From: an uncultured Shewanella sp.
GTDB lineage: Bacteria; Pseudomonadota; Gammaproteobacteria; Enterobacterales; Shewanellaceae
DNA: 50,204 nucleotides
Reading direction: 5' to 3'
Assembly (NCBI RefSeq): GCF_947495455.1
Contig: NZ_CANLZC010000032.1
Coordinates: 1 to 50,204, forward strand
A program made the position numbers and the translations under genes. Under the pieces are notes generated by a model. It ran no database searches. It was not told the origin of the DNA and worked only from the letters and a program-made list of their open reading frames with translations. Positions within the stretch are counted from its first letter, which is position 1; every line of letters starts with the position of its first letter. This document shows positions 38,267-46,830 of this stretch, piece after piece.

Positions 38267-39931
38267 ATGTGTTCTATTTTTGCCATTTTAGATATTCACT
38301 CAAATGTGACGGCACTCAGACAAGTTGCCCTAGAAATGTCAAAGTTACTTCGCCATCGCGGACCGGATTGGTCAGGCATTTACAGCAGTGATAAAGCCAT
38401 ACTCGCACACGAACGTTTGGCGATTGTAGATATTGACAACGGTGCCCAACCTTTGATCAGCCAAAATGGTGATCTTATTTTAGCTGTCAATGGTGAAATC
38501 TATAACCATCAGGCTCTTAAAGCTGAACTAGGCGATAAATATCAGTATCAAACCCAATCAGACTGTGAGGTGATCTTAGCCCTCTATCAAGAATACGGTG
38601 TGGACTTCCTCGATAAACTTAACGGTATTTTTGCTTTTGTTCTCTATGACAAAACAAAAGACAGCTACTTGATTGGTCGTGATCATATGGGCATTATTCC
38701 ACTCTATACTGGGCGGGATGAAGAGGGACAATTTTATGTCGCCTCAGAAATGAAAGCCTTAATGCCAGTTTGCAAAACAGTCGAAACATTTCAACCTGGC
38801 CATTACCTGTACAGCGAACAAAGTAAGCCAGTAAAATATTACCAACGTGATTGGCGTGAATTCTCTGAAGTGGCTGACAACGGCGCCAGCATTGATGAAC
38901 TACGTGATGCATTAGAAGGCGCGGTAAAACGCCAACTCATGTCAGATGTTCCTTATGGTGTCTTGCTTTCAGGCGGACTTGATTCTTCCGTTATTTCAGC
39001 CATTACGCAAACTTTTGCCAAACGCCGTATTGAAAATAACAGTGAGTCCAGTGCTTGGTGGCCCCAGCTACACTCCTTTGCAGTAGGCCTTGAAGGTGCT
39101 CCGGATCTTATCGCCGCGAAAAAAGTGGCCGATGCGATTGGTACGATACACCATGAGATGACCTTTACCTTTCAAGATGGATTAGATGCATTAACCGACG
39201 TTATTTATCACTTAGAAACCTATGATGTCACAACCATCCGAGCCGCCACCCCTATGTATTTAATGGCGAGAAAGATTAAAGCCATGGGCATTAAAATGGT
39301 GTTATCGGGCGAAGGGGCCGACGAGTTATTTGGCGGTTACTTGTATTTCCATAAAGCCCCTAATGCACAGGCATTTCATGAAGAACTGGTCAGAAAACTC
39401 GATAAACTGCATTTATATGATTGTTTACGTGCCAATAAAGCCATGGCAGCTTGGGGCTTAGAAGCACGTGTGCCTTTTCTTGATAAAGCGTTTATGGATG
39501 TGGCCATGCGCATTAACCCAGAAGCTAAAATGTCAAAAGAGGGCCGAATTGAAAAGCATATTCTACGTGAAGCCTTTGAACATAAATTACCAGAATCCGT
39601 TGCTTGGCGTCAAAAAGAGCAATTCAGTGATGGTGTTGGCTACTCATGGATTGATGGACTAAAAGATCATGCTGAAGCACAAGTCAGCGATCAACAATTA
39701 GCCAATGCTGCGTTTAAGTTTCCCTATAATACGCCAACAACAAAAGAAGCTTATTTTTACCGTTGCTTCTTTGAAACCCACTTTCCATTGCCCAGTGCCG
39801 CAGAGACAGTTCCTGGTGGTAAATCAGTTGCTTGCTCAACACCGGAAGCACTGGCATGGGATGAAAGCTTACAAAATATTGTCGATCCTTCTGGCCGCGC
39901 CGTTCAATCCGTTCACGATAAAGCCTATTAG
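38267..39931 (+). CDS. asnB: Asparagine synthetase B (glutamine-hydrolysing)
   Basis: Makes asparagine from aspartate, glutamine and ATP. The frame is open from 38195, but the N-terminal nucleophile must be Cys2 after Met removal, so the start is ATG 38267 (MCSIFAILD), preceded by CAGGAG; 554 residues, same as E. coli AsnB. Glutaminase domain: CSIFAILD, LRHRGPDWSGIY and LAHERLAIVD, and the glutamine site in AVNGEIYNHQ. Synthetase domain: VPYGVLLSGGLDSSVISA (PP-loop SGGLDSS), HSFAVGLEGAPDL, and VLSGEGADELFGGYLYF. The C-terminal VPGGKSVACSTPEALAWD is typical. Confidence 0.97.
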   Translation: MCSIFAILDIHSNVTALRQVALEMSKLLRHRGPDWSGIYSSDKAILAHERLAIVDIDNGAQPLISQNGDLILAVNGEIYNHQALKAELGDKYQYQTQSDCEVILALYQEYGVDFLDKLNGIFAFVLYDKTKDSYLIGRDHMGIIPLYTGRDEEGQFYVASEMKALMPVCKTVETFQPGHYLYSEQSKPVKYYQRDWREFSEVADNGASIDELRDALEGAVKRQLMSDVPYGVLLSGGLDSSVISAITQTFAKRRIENNSESSAWWPQLHSFAVGLEGAPDLIAAKKVADAIGTIHHEMTFTFQDGLDALTDVIYHLETYDVTTIRAATPMYLMARKIKAMGIKMVLSGEGADELFGGYLYFHKAPNAQAFHEELVRKLDKLHLYDCLRANKAMAAWGLEARVPFLDKAFMDVAMRINPEAKMSKEGRIEKHILREAFEHKLPESVAWRQKEQFSDGVGYSWIDGLKDHAEAQVSDQQLANAAFKFPYNTPTTKEAYFYRCFFETHFPLPSAAETVPGGKSVACSTPEALAWDESLQNIVDPSGRAVQSVHDKAY

Positions 39932-39943
39932 TCACTTAAACAT

Positions 39944-39973
39944 CATAACTGCTATTTATCAATAGCAGTTATG
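39944..39973 (+). terminator. Long hairpin after asnB
   Basis: 13-bp perfect stem CATAACTGCTATT / AATAGCAGTTATG with loop TATC, 12 bases after the asnB stop codon. No T run follows, but the stem is strong. Confidence 0.6.
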
Positions 39974-40158
39974 ATCCATCAACTCACATCACATCACATC
40001 ACGATACGGTATTAGGCAATACCTCAATACAATAAAAAAAGAGTATAAGCAATTGTATCAATTACCTATTTACGTAACTTAATCGAAAGAGCTATAGTTA
40101 AAAATCATAAGGAAAAGCCCCTAAAAAGGTTAATGACGGCAAGACATTAAGGACATTC

Positions 40159-40965
40159 ATGCGTTTTTATAGCTTATTACTGATCTTATTCATTTTATTA
40201 ACCCAACATAATGTCTGCATCGCCACCATTAATCCCGCTCATATTCAACAAGGTGACATACTCATTAATAAAAATCACCATCAATGGTACACTGTCCACA
40301 TCCTTGCTCTAGAAAAAAATGAACAGCAACACAACATAGCCCACAGCATTATTTACCAAGCACAAAAACAAAAACCCACGATAGGAACTTGGACTCGCAA
40401 CCCTATTGCCAGTCAACATGCTCAAATAGACATCGATGATTTTAAAGAGTGGCAAAAATTAACGCACAAAAAACCAACAATTCGTGATCTAAAAGGTTAT
40501 ATTCATTACCTTAAACACGCCCACTTTGATCGCTATGTGCATTTCACAAAACAAAATAAAGAGAAAATAATCATCACATCCATGGCATTTGATCAAAAAG
40601 CCAATAACGAGAAACGGCAAGGTCATGTCAATAACGCGATTAATCTATACAAAAAAGCCATTGAACTTTATCCCAAAAACACCACGGCAATGGAACATTT
40701 AGCGTCCTTGTATATGGAAACTGATTTATATGAAGACGCCTTGGTGCTATTTGAATCATCCTTGTACATACATCCTAACAACAGTACAGGGCAATTATTA
40801 CTCGGCCAATGTCTGATGCACTTAAAACGCTTTTATCAAGCTAAACGGGTTTTTCAAGAGGGTCTTGCTCAATACCCAGAACAAGAAGCCCTTTTCGCTC
40901 ACTACCATCAATGCGCATGGAAGGAACAAAATAATCAATATACTCCTCGAATAGCAGGTTTGTAA
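40159..40965 (+). CDS. Exported TPR-repeat protein of unknown role
   Basis: The signal peptide MRFYSLLLILFILLTQHNVCIA is followed by about 130 residues of a Lys- and His-rich N-terminal region I cannot assign, then three TPR-type repeats from about residue 150: NAINLYKKAIELYPKNTTAMEHLASLYMETDLYEDALVLFESSLYIHPNNSTGQLLLGQC and FYQAKRVFQEGLAQYPEQ (segments shown in shortened form elsewhere as A-x-x-L-Y patterns). 268 residues in all. The N-terminal DINPAHIQQGDIL region is not a known domain to me. It stands apart from asnB by about 230 bases and may be expressed alone; the protein is probably periplasmic or surface exposed. Role unknown. Confidence 0.7.
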   Translation: MRFYSLLLILFILLTQHNVCIATINPAHIQQGDILINKNHHQWYTVHILALEKNEQQHNIAHSIIYQAQKQKPTIGTWTRNPIASQHAQIDIDDFKEWQKLTHKKPTIRDLKGYIHYLKHAHFDRYVHFTKQNKEKIIITSMAFDQKANNEKRQGHVNNAINLYKKAIELYPKNTTAMEHLASLYMETDLYEDALVLFESSLYIHPNNSTGQLLLGQCLMHLKRFYQAKRVFQEGLAQYPEQEALFAHYHQCAWKEQNNQYTPRIAGL

Positions 40966-40980
40966 CGATTAATAGCAAGG

Positions 40981-41088
40981 GTGAATGAGCGAATTATTCA
41001 ATTAAGTGAAGAAAACTTTGATATACCTATCCTTAACGAATTACCGCGCATTTTAAGAAATAATCCTAAACAAAAAGCCGTAATATAA
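40981..41088 (+). pseudogene. Short unidentified coding remnant
   Basis: A 35-residue frame from GTG 40981, reading MNERIIQLSEENFDIPILNE and continuing LPRILRNN to a TAA, begins 16 bases after the TPR gene stop. Its smooth, protein-like composition suggests the tail of a larger gene whose upstream part is lost (a stop lies at 40963-40965 in the same frame). I cannot identify the family; it may be spurious. Confidence 0.25.
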
Positions 41089-41275
41089 AGCCTAATACAA
41101 GCATTTCACCAAACTAACAAATATGCATTAATATTAGCCGCTCTAGTAACAATAGAGATCAAATTACTATTTGAGTCAATTAAATAACTATCTAAAAGTA
41201 TTATACTTTACCCATTGAGTTTATCTCTAACATTCATGATAATGCGCCCCCTAAATAAACAATCACGTATCATTC

Positions 41276-41998
41276 ATGCCAAAAGCCATTGAACTTATCG
41301 ATAATCTCATCGCACAAATTACGCAATTTCAAAGCGCAAGCAATACTGTCACCAACTCAGAAGCACAGTCTCACACTCAGCATACAGCTCTTGATCTTCA
41401 ACGCCGTATTAACGAATGCGAAGGCACTATCGCGTTGACTCACTATGATCCCGTTAGCACTGATATAAACGAAAACAACTTATCACTGGATAATGGCAAG
41501 AAGCTAAAAAAAGTCATCGCGTTATATAGTCAATCTGTAGTGGACGAAAACCTCAACCTGAACAGGGACTGTTTAATCACCAGCCAACAAGATGTTCAAA
41601 ATAAAATGGACATAGTCGATCATGATGCGGGGCGGACAAGTAAAACCAAATGGGTAATACGAGATGGTAACTTATACATCGCTAGCCACGCCCCTTGGCG
41701 ACAGCTAGAAGACAGCAATGGCACTGAAAAGAAAAAAATCCATCATCTAGAATTTAATATCAACTCCTTCGCCACACTGGAAGAAGATATGACACAAGGC
41801 AGTATCTTTTGTGGTGGAGAGCTCAAAGTGAATGCAAATGGTAAAGTCACCTCTTTTAATATTGATTGCAGTTACAGTAAAGAAGGCGGTAAAGGTGAAT
41901 ATAAACAGCAAGCAAAAGAAAATGGCTACGCCAGTTTATTACACTTTAATCAATTAGGTTTACTACCTGATAATTTAGACGAATTAAACATTGGGTAA
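41276..41998 (+). CDS. Hypothetical protein of 240 residues
   Basis: I do not recognise this protein. It starts MPKAIELIDNLIAQITQF with no signal peptide or membrane segment. Residues 20-60 look like a helical, Gln- and Thr-rich stretch, and the region from about 120 to 210 (TKWVIRDGNLYIASHAPWRQLED, LEFNINSFATLEEDM, GSIFCGGELKVNANGKVTSFNIDCSYSKEGGKG) reads as alternating beta-strands. Two Cys are in the last part. It stands between spacers of about 290 bases on each side, and a strong hairpin follows. The position in an accessory-looking stretch suggests transfer, but base composition does not settle it. Confidence 0.55.
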   Translation: MPKAIELIDNLIAQITQFQSASNTVTNSEAQSHTQHTALDLQRRINECEGTIALTHYDPVSTDINENNLSLDNGKKLKKVIALYSQSVVDENLNLNRDCLITSQQDVQNKMDIVDHDAGRTSKTKWVIRDGNLYIASHAPWRQLEDSNGTEKKKIHHLEFNINSFATLEEDMTQGSIFCGGELKVNANGKVTSFNIDCSYSKEGGKGEYKQQAKENGYASLLHFNQLGLLPDNLDELNIG

Positions 41999-42022
41999 CT
42001 TACATTAACGCCTATAGTGGCT

Positions 42023-42049
42023 ATGACCGAACCTTAGTTGTTCGGTCAT
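42023..42049 (+). terminator. Hairpin after the 240-residue hypothetical gene
   Basis: 10-bp perfect stem ATGACCGAAC / GTTCGGTCAT with a seven-base loop, 24 bases after the stop codon. The T tract is weak. Confidence 0.55.
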
Positions 42050-42292
42050 TATCAAAGTGAACAAAGCACAGAAATGAAGAATGGCTAATGATATGATAAC
42101 TAGATTCCATTAAAATACCTTCACTCTGTCAAATTGATGACTCATGATTATTCGCAAGCTATAAAATTAACAGTCAGATATGTGGACGCCCCCAAATACA
42201 AGAGCAATGCGCCAAACTGATATTCAACATAGCGTTAAATTAGGCGCATCCCTATATTTTGGTTATGTGTATTAGTTTCGACTTGATCTGAC

Positions 42293-42775
42293 TTAATATT
42301 CTTCAGATGAATTGGCTATTTTCGTGGCATCTTCAGCACTTATTTGACCAAATAATGCAGCCATCATGAGACGAATGCGTTTCTCGGCATTCCCAAATTT
42401 ACTGGGATTCATGGTATAAGGCACATGAAAGTCCACTTCACCCACTCTTTGACCTTGCTGATAGGCTTTAATTTCAGCATCCTGTAAATACAACGCAAGA
42501 TCCCATCTCCAAAGGCCTTCATATTCAAGGGTCAATTGATTCAAGTCATGTTTTGAGCCACTATCAACCACCTTATACACATAGTGATGCTCACTCAACC
42601 AATCTTCCATGGTTTGTAAAAAACCTTCACGGGTCTTATCATTCTTAACGATAACCACTTCGGCTTTATTGGTACTGACTTCAATGGGCTTTGCCATATA
42701 ACCCGGTGAGCCGCAACCAGATAACCCCACTAACAACATAAGGGCAACTAAAAACCGACTACACTTTTCTATCAT
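42293..42775 (-). CDS. Lipoprotein of unknown function
   Basis: The frame is open to 42895, but the extra N-terminal part overlaps a fragment of another gene and makes no sense; ATG 42775 begins a lipoprotein signal, MIEKCSRFLVALMLLVGLSGC, with the acylated Cys at residue 21. The mature protein (about 140 residues) starts GSPGYMAKPIEVSTNKAEVV and has the stretch GLWRWDLALYLQDAEIKAYQ and GEVDFHVPYTMNPSKFG. It resembles small Sbp-type lipoproteins of gammaproteobacteria by length and pattern, but the family is not certain. It is transcribed leftward and stands alone. Confidence 0.7.
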   Translation of the reverse strand: MIEKCSRFLVALMLLVGLSGCGSPGYMAKPIEVSTNKAEVVIVKNDKTREGFLQTMEDWLSEHHYVYKVVDSGSKHDLNQLTLEYEGLWRWDLALYLQDAEIKAYQQGQRVGEVDFHVPYTMNPSKFGNAEKRIRLMMAALFGQISAEDATKIANSSEEY

Positions 42776-42870
42776 GGATCTTCCTTGTATATTCCTATTG
42801 ACATCGATCGGTAATACCGTTTCGATAATAATGGAGCGGAATATTAAAACAATAAAAATCAATTGTATAT

Positions 42871-42996
42871 ACCCAATAAAAAACAATTGATTCATTGGCT
42901 ACTCGTTTTACGGACAGTGGGAATGACGTGATTTCACCTTCGGAAACATCATCTTTCCGAGTTTCTACTATTTTTAAAGCGCCATTTTCTTTAAAT
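42871..42996 (-). pseudogene. Fragment of a DUF1428 gene (duplicate of 47674-47799)
   Basis: These 126 bases align without gaps to 47674-47799, inside the intact DUF1428 gene, with about 12 differences. The minus-strand frame stays open and would read FKENGALKIVETRKDD, EGEITSFPLS and VKRVANESIVFYW. Neither a start region nor the C-terminal third is present. A segment related to the spacer beyond the gene's start follows at 43003-43118, so the duplication extended past the gene and later lost the middle. Confidence 0.85.
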
Positions 42997-43051
42997 TCGG
43001 CCCCTCAATAAATATCATACTCATAAATAAAAACATTCACAGACCAAGATA

Positions 43052-43118
43052 AGAAAAGTCTTAGCAGGAGGTACTCATATCAAAATTTAGTGCGAAGCGT
43101 CCATATATATCTTGATTA
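43052..43118 (+). repeat. Copy of a spacer repeat also found at 48066-48132
   Basis: Shares AATAAGAAAA(G/A)TCTT-like sequence, then AGCAGGAG and GCGTCCATATAT(A/G)TCTTG, with the spacer just upstream of the intact DUF1428 gene. It lies next to the DUF1428 gene fragment in the same order as in the intact copy, so both belong to one duplicated segment. Confidence 0.65.
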
Positions 43119-43214
43119 GGCTCTGTTGCTAACTGTGGGGCTTATTTATTGGACAATTTCATCACTATAACTAGACTTTATATGATGAATAAAGGCAATT
43201 ATAGGATCTAGGCC

Positions 43215-44261
43215 ATGGATACTGTGAGGTGCGCGGCTTTTACGTGGAATACGGCTAATGTTAATGTACCTAAAGAAGCACCAATAGAGATGGCTGAATA
43301 TTTAAAGAAGTATTCACCGCATATTTTAATCATTAGCCTTCAAGAAGCCGTTCGGTCTTGGCACCGTGAGTTTGTATCCCAAAGGATCAAAAAAAGAATG
43401 GGGCATGACGTTCACTATACGAATGGAGAAAAGAAAACAGTTTCTTATAACCCACTTGTTGAAAAAGAAATGGGCGTGATAACGAAAGCGGATCCTCAAG
43501 GGATCTTTGGATACACGCATTTAGCGATATATGTGCGCAGTGATCTGTATGATGTTAACGTCGCATCACGTACCATGCTCTCTATACAATTAAATAAAAC
43601 GTGCCCCATTGAGCTTATAAAAGAGGGGGAATGCCGTGATGGCCCCAATTGGATTATGAATAAAACCAGAAATAAAGGCGGGTTATATGCACGTTTAAGT
43701 ATTTTTGGACAGCCATTAGCCGTGATTGGAGCCCATCTTGATTCAAATAAAGAAGAAAATAGAGCGCGAGAAGTTAACCAATTATGTCAAAGTGCTGAAG
43801 CCCAAAAAGATTCTCATGAAGAAACGCCATCATTGATCTTTATGGGGGATTTAAATGAGAGGATAACGCCATTTACCAACAATCTAAAGACATTACTTAA
43901 TGAGTATAAAAAAGAATGTGGTGAGACCTATTTTATTTCTCAAGGTGATCCTCTATCTAGAGGGGAAGTCGACCACTTTAAATATCGAGATATACAATTT
44001 GAACAATTAGATCAAATGACTTATGGAGAGTTTTACAGCAAGACTGATCCTAAAAAAGGTCAAATTAAGGGTAACTATAAGTTTAAAGAGAAAAGAGGAG
44101 GAAGGCCCGATGCAGGCGCATTAGACAACATAGGAATTAGAGATAACGAAGGCCGTATTAGCTCCATAGCTTTAAAAGTACATCCTCTTATGGATAAAAA
44201 AGGTAACTTAATTAGCGATCATAATGGCGTTTCACGCATATTTAAATTTGACTTTAGATAA
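43215..44261 (+). CDS. Endonuclease/exonuclease/phosphatase-fold enzyme, inositol-5-phosphatase-like
   Basis: A 348-residue cytoplasm-type protein with the DNase-I fold motifs in order: FTWNTANVN (residues 9-17, metal-site Asn), ISLQEAVRSW (metal ligand Glu44), KGGLYARL (154-161), GAHLDS (172-177), FMGDLNERI (209-217, catalytic Asp-x-Asn) and SDHNGVSR (334-341, Asp-His pair). The GDLNxR block, the preceding NKGG-type loop and a GxPDAGALDNI stretch near residue 295 resemble inositol polyphosphate 5-phosphatases (GDLNYR, NKGA, PAWCDRI) more than nucleases or sphingomyelinases. No signal peptide is visible. The substrate is inference. It is flanked by duplicated fragments and AT-rich spacers. 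Confidence 0.75.
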   Translation: MDTVRCAAFTWNTANVNVPKEAPIEMAEYLKKYSPHILIISLQEAVRSWHREFVSQRIKKRMGHDVHYTNGEKKTVSYNPLVEKEMGVITKADPQGIFGYTHLAIYVRSDLYDVNVASRTMLSIQLNKTCPIELIKEGECRDGPNWIMNKTRNKGGLYARLSIFGQPLAVIGAHLDSNKEENRAREVNQLCQSAEAQKDSHEETPSLIFMGDLNERITPFTNNLKTLLNEYKKECGETYFISQGDPLSRGEVDHFKYRDIQFEQLDQMTYGEFYSKTDPKKGQIKGNYKFKEKRGGRPDAGALDNIGIRDNEGRISSIALKVHPLMDKKGNLISDHNGVSRIFKFDFR

Positions 44262-44875
44262 ATACGCCCCTGAAGCAGATACTGTGTAACTACCTTAAAG
44301 GACATAATCAATAAAATAGTCAAGGTAATAGTCAAGACTCAACCCGAACATCTATATATTCTTGGTGGTTTTGCTTTTTAAATAGCATTTTCATATCAAA
44401 ATCAGATAAAAAGTTAATTAAACAATAAAAAAGTACCAGTAAATGCGCTTTCTTGATAAAAAAATATTAATGTCTTGATTAAAATAATGATTAATATCTT
44501 GATTAAAATAATGATTAATATTTGATGAATCAACTCACTTCACTTGGAATATTCGCTTTAAAAACAACATAAAAAATCATATAAGATACATTAATAAAAC
44601 ATTTATTTTGCAAAGGTAAAAAAGAAACCACTAGAGTAATAAATTGAAAAACAAGTCAATTACTCACAAATTAAAACTTGACTAAAAATTAAATTAATTT
44701 TAATTAAAGTAGTGTCATGATATTCCACACTTAAGCGCACAAGCCCATACTAAACTGACACTTTCAAATACAATAATTTATTTTTCTTTTGGTTATCATG
44801 CATTGAAATTAATGCCCTTGATAGATGTAATTCACCACGAAAAACATAAATAACAAATTAAATTTAGATGAAACT
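44262..44875. other. AT-rich spacer with a tandem repeat upstream of the exported repeat protein
   Basis: About 610 bases without a gene, strongly AT-rich. The only structure seen is a 24-base tandem repeat (44467-44529), described separately. Confidence 0.45.
44467..44529 (+). repeat. 24-base tandem repeat, about 2.6 copies
   Basis: Unit TTAATATCTTGATTAAAATAATGA (shown in two blocks: TTAATATCTTGA, TTAAAATAATGA) occurs at 44467-44490 (one base different), 44491-44514 and partly from 44515. The region lies about 350 bases before the start of the exported repeat protein. Confidence 0.8.
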
Positions 44876-46783
44876 ATGGTGAATATTATGCATTCAAAAA
44901 AAGTAACCAGACTTGCACTTCTTATATCACTCGCCTTAACAAGCGCTAGCACTTATGCGGCTGTTAATGATACCAATCAGCCAATCAATGCCGTTGCCAA
45001 CGAACAGGCTCAAGTTCTCAACCAAGGCAATGGCCAAGATCAAAACCAAGGCAATGGCCAAGATCAAAATCAAAACAATGGCCAAGACCCAAACCAAAAT
45101 AATGGCCAAGACTCAAATCAAAACAATGATCAAGACCCAAACCAAGACAATGACCCAGATCAAAACCAAGGCAATAACCCTGATCAAAACCAAGGCAATG
45201 ACCCAGACTCAAACCAAGGCAATGGCCAAGACCCAAACCAAAATAATGACCCAGACTCAAACCAAGGCAATGACCAAGACCCAAACCAAAATAATGACCC
45301 TGATCAAAACCAAGGCAATGGCCAAGACCCAAACCAAGGCAATGGCCAAGACCCAAACCAAGGCAATGACCCAGATCAAAACCAAGGCAATGGCGAAGAT
45401 CCAAATCAAAATAATGACCCAGATCAAAACCAAGGCAATAAAGATGATAACAATGCCAACACAGGTGACGAAAATAGCGATAAGAGCAGTGACACTAGTA
45501 GTTACGTCCTCTATTCTCCACTTTCGTCAACCTCAACCTATTTAGTCGATACCGATAACAATAAAAAATACGAATGGACCAGTGACTACATTCCTGGACA
45601 AGTTACTTATTTAGACAGTGAAGGTTACTTGGTTCGTACGGGTTATGATGCGGATAATATCGAAACCAATAATAATTCTTTTTATCAAACTCAGCCTGGT
45701 TTCAACTTTGGCGGTGTGGTTCAACGCAGTCATATCGATGCCGATACTGGGGAGACTGTCATTGATTGGACACTTAACTATCAAGATGACTTAGGCGGCG
45801 ATTATAATGCTGAAATGCCTCACCACGATATTGCCATCATGCCAAATGGTCATATTTTAATGCTAGTCTGGATCAGAATGTCCTATGATGAAGCGGTTCA
45901 AGCAGGCCGAAACCCTGATGAAATCAATAAAGACGATGGTATTCTCTCTGAGCGTATCATCGAAGTGGAACAAAATGAAGATGGCAGTTGGAATACAGTT
46001 TGGCAATGGAACGCTTGGGATCACTTAGTTCAAAATCAAGATCCTGATCAAAATAACTATACCGATGAAGCCATACTAAATAGCCCTGAGAAACTGGATG
46101 TCAATTACATCACCAGTAACACAGATGATATCTTTCATCTTAATAATGTCTACTACATCGAAGACTATGATCAAATCATCGTCTCTTCAAATACCTACAG
46201 TGAACTTTGGGTGATCGATCATTCCACCACATCTGCTGAAGCCGCGACCAATGCAGGCGGCAATTCAGGCAAAGGAGGCGATTTACTCTATCGTTGGGGA
46301 AATCCAGAGGCCTATGGTTATGAAAATGATACTTATACCTTCTTAAATGGTGTTCATGACGTCAACCTTGTATTGGATAGTAGCGCCAGTAATGGATTTG
46401 GTACCTTTGTTATGTACGGCAATAACCGCAATGAAACAAGCAGCCAAGTCATTGAAATAACCCCTCCGATTAACAGTGATGGAAGCTACACACTGGGTGA
46501 TACTAGCCAAGGTATTGACGATCTTTACGGGCCATTCAGCACAGATCTGACCGCCGACATAGGTTATCAACAAAACAGTGTTGGCTCCGCCGAAAAACTC
46601 ACTTCAGGTGATTACATTACCTGTGATTGTGGCGGCACAGGCAAGGCCGTCTGGATAGACAGTGACGGTAAGGTCACAGGTGAAATGGATCCCTCTCTCA
46701 ATACCACAGGTCAAACAGGCCCGGTATTTAGGCTCTACCAATTTGAAGCTGACGACAGTGCGTTTACAGGTATAGAAAAATAA
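44876..46783 (+). CDS. Exported arylsulfotransferase-like protein with an Asn/Gln/Asp repeat region
   Basis: 635 residues. The signal peptide (MVNIMHSKKVTRLALLISLALTSASTYA; Met5 is an alternative start) is followed by a short spacer and, from residue 49 to about 190, 17 eight-residue repeats of the form NQ(G/N)N(G/D)(Q/P)D(P/Q/S). The remaining 430 residues resemble the arylsulfotransferase (ASST) beta-propeller: EMPHHDIAIMPNGHILMLVW, WNTVWQWNAWDHL, IVSSNTYSELWVID, DLLYRWGNPEAYGY and FLNGVHDVNLVLD. The conserved His pair and HD motifs fit the family, whose members transfer sulfate between phenolic compounds in the periplasm. CDCGG near the end could form a disulphide. Function is inference. 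Confidence 0.75.
   Translation: MVNIMHSKKVTRLALLISLALTSASTYAAVNDTNQPINAVANEQAQVLNQGNGQDQNQGNGQDQNQNNGQDPNQNNGQDSNQNNDQDPNQDNDPDQNQGNNPDQNQGNDPDSNQGNGQDPNQNNDPDSNQGNDQDPNQNNDPDQNQGNGQDPNQGNGQDPNQGNDPDQNQGNGEDPNQNNDPDQNQGNKDDNNANTGDENSDKSSDTSSYVLYSPLSSTSTYLVDTDNNKKYEWTSDYIPGQVTYLDSEGYLVRTGYDADNIETNNNSFYQTQPGFNFGGVVQRSHIDADTGETVIDWTLNYQDDLGGDYNAEMPHHDIAIMPNGHILMLVWIRMSYDEAVQAGRNPDEINKDDGILSERIIEVEQNEDGSWNTVWQWNAWDHLVQNQDPDQNNYTDEAILNSPEKLDVNYITSNTDDIFHLNNVYYIEDYDQIIVSSNTYSELWVIDHSTTSAEAATNAGGNSGKGGDLLYRWGNPEAYGYENDTYTFLNGVHDVNLVLDSSASNGFGTFVMYGNNRNETSSQVIEITPPINSDGSYTLGDTSQGIDDLYGPFSTDLTADIGYQQNSVGSAEKLTSGDYITCDCGGTGKAVWIDSDGKVTGEMDPSLNTTGQTGPVFRLYQFEADDSAFTGIEK
45020..45427 (+). repeat. 24-base in-frame coding repeat, 17 copies
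   Basis: A run of 24-base units encoding eight residues rich in Asn, Gln, Asp and Gly, with frequent differences at two or three positions per unit and no frame change. A partial 18th unit follows to about 45440. The low-complexity sequence also yields a spurious long frame on the minus strand. Confidence 0.93.
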
Positions 46784-46803
46784 CCTGTCAATAAAAAACT
46801 AAA

Positions 46804-46830
46804 ATGCAACAGCTCTAATAGAGCTGTTGC
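46804..46830 (+). terminator. Hairpin after the arylsulfotransferase-like gene
   Basis: 12-bp perfect stem TGCAACAGCTCT / AGAGCTGTTGCA with a three-base loop, 20 bases after the stop codon. No T run; likely a terminator or mRNA 3'-end stabiliser. The next 240 bases contain no gene. Confidence 0.6.

Noticed and set aside
42140..42260. Possible integron recombination site (attC), from TGCGCC / GGCGCA arms with ATTCAAC and GTTAAAT nearby
   Set aside because: The two core-like motifs are only five bases apart and there is no integrase or cassette row; it is probably an ordinary imperfect hairpin.
45018..45404. Long open frame on the minus strand across the coding repeat, rich in Leu, Gly, His and Cys
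   Set aside because: It is the mirror of a 24-base repeat with biased composition; the plus-strand gene has a signal peptide, a family match and a natural end.
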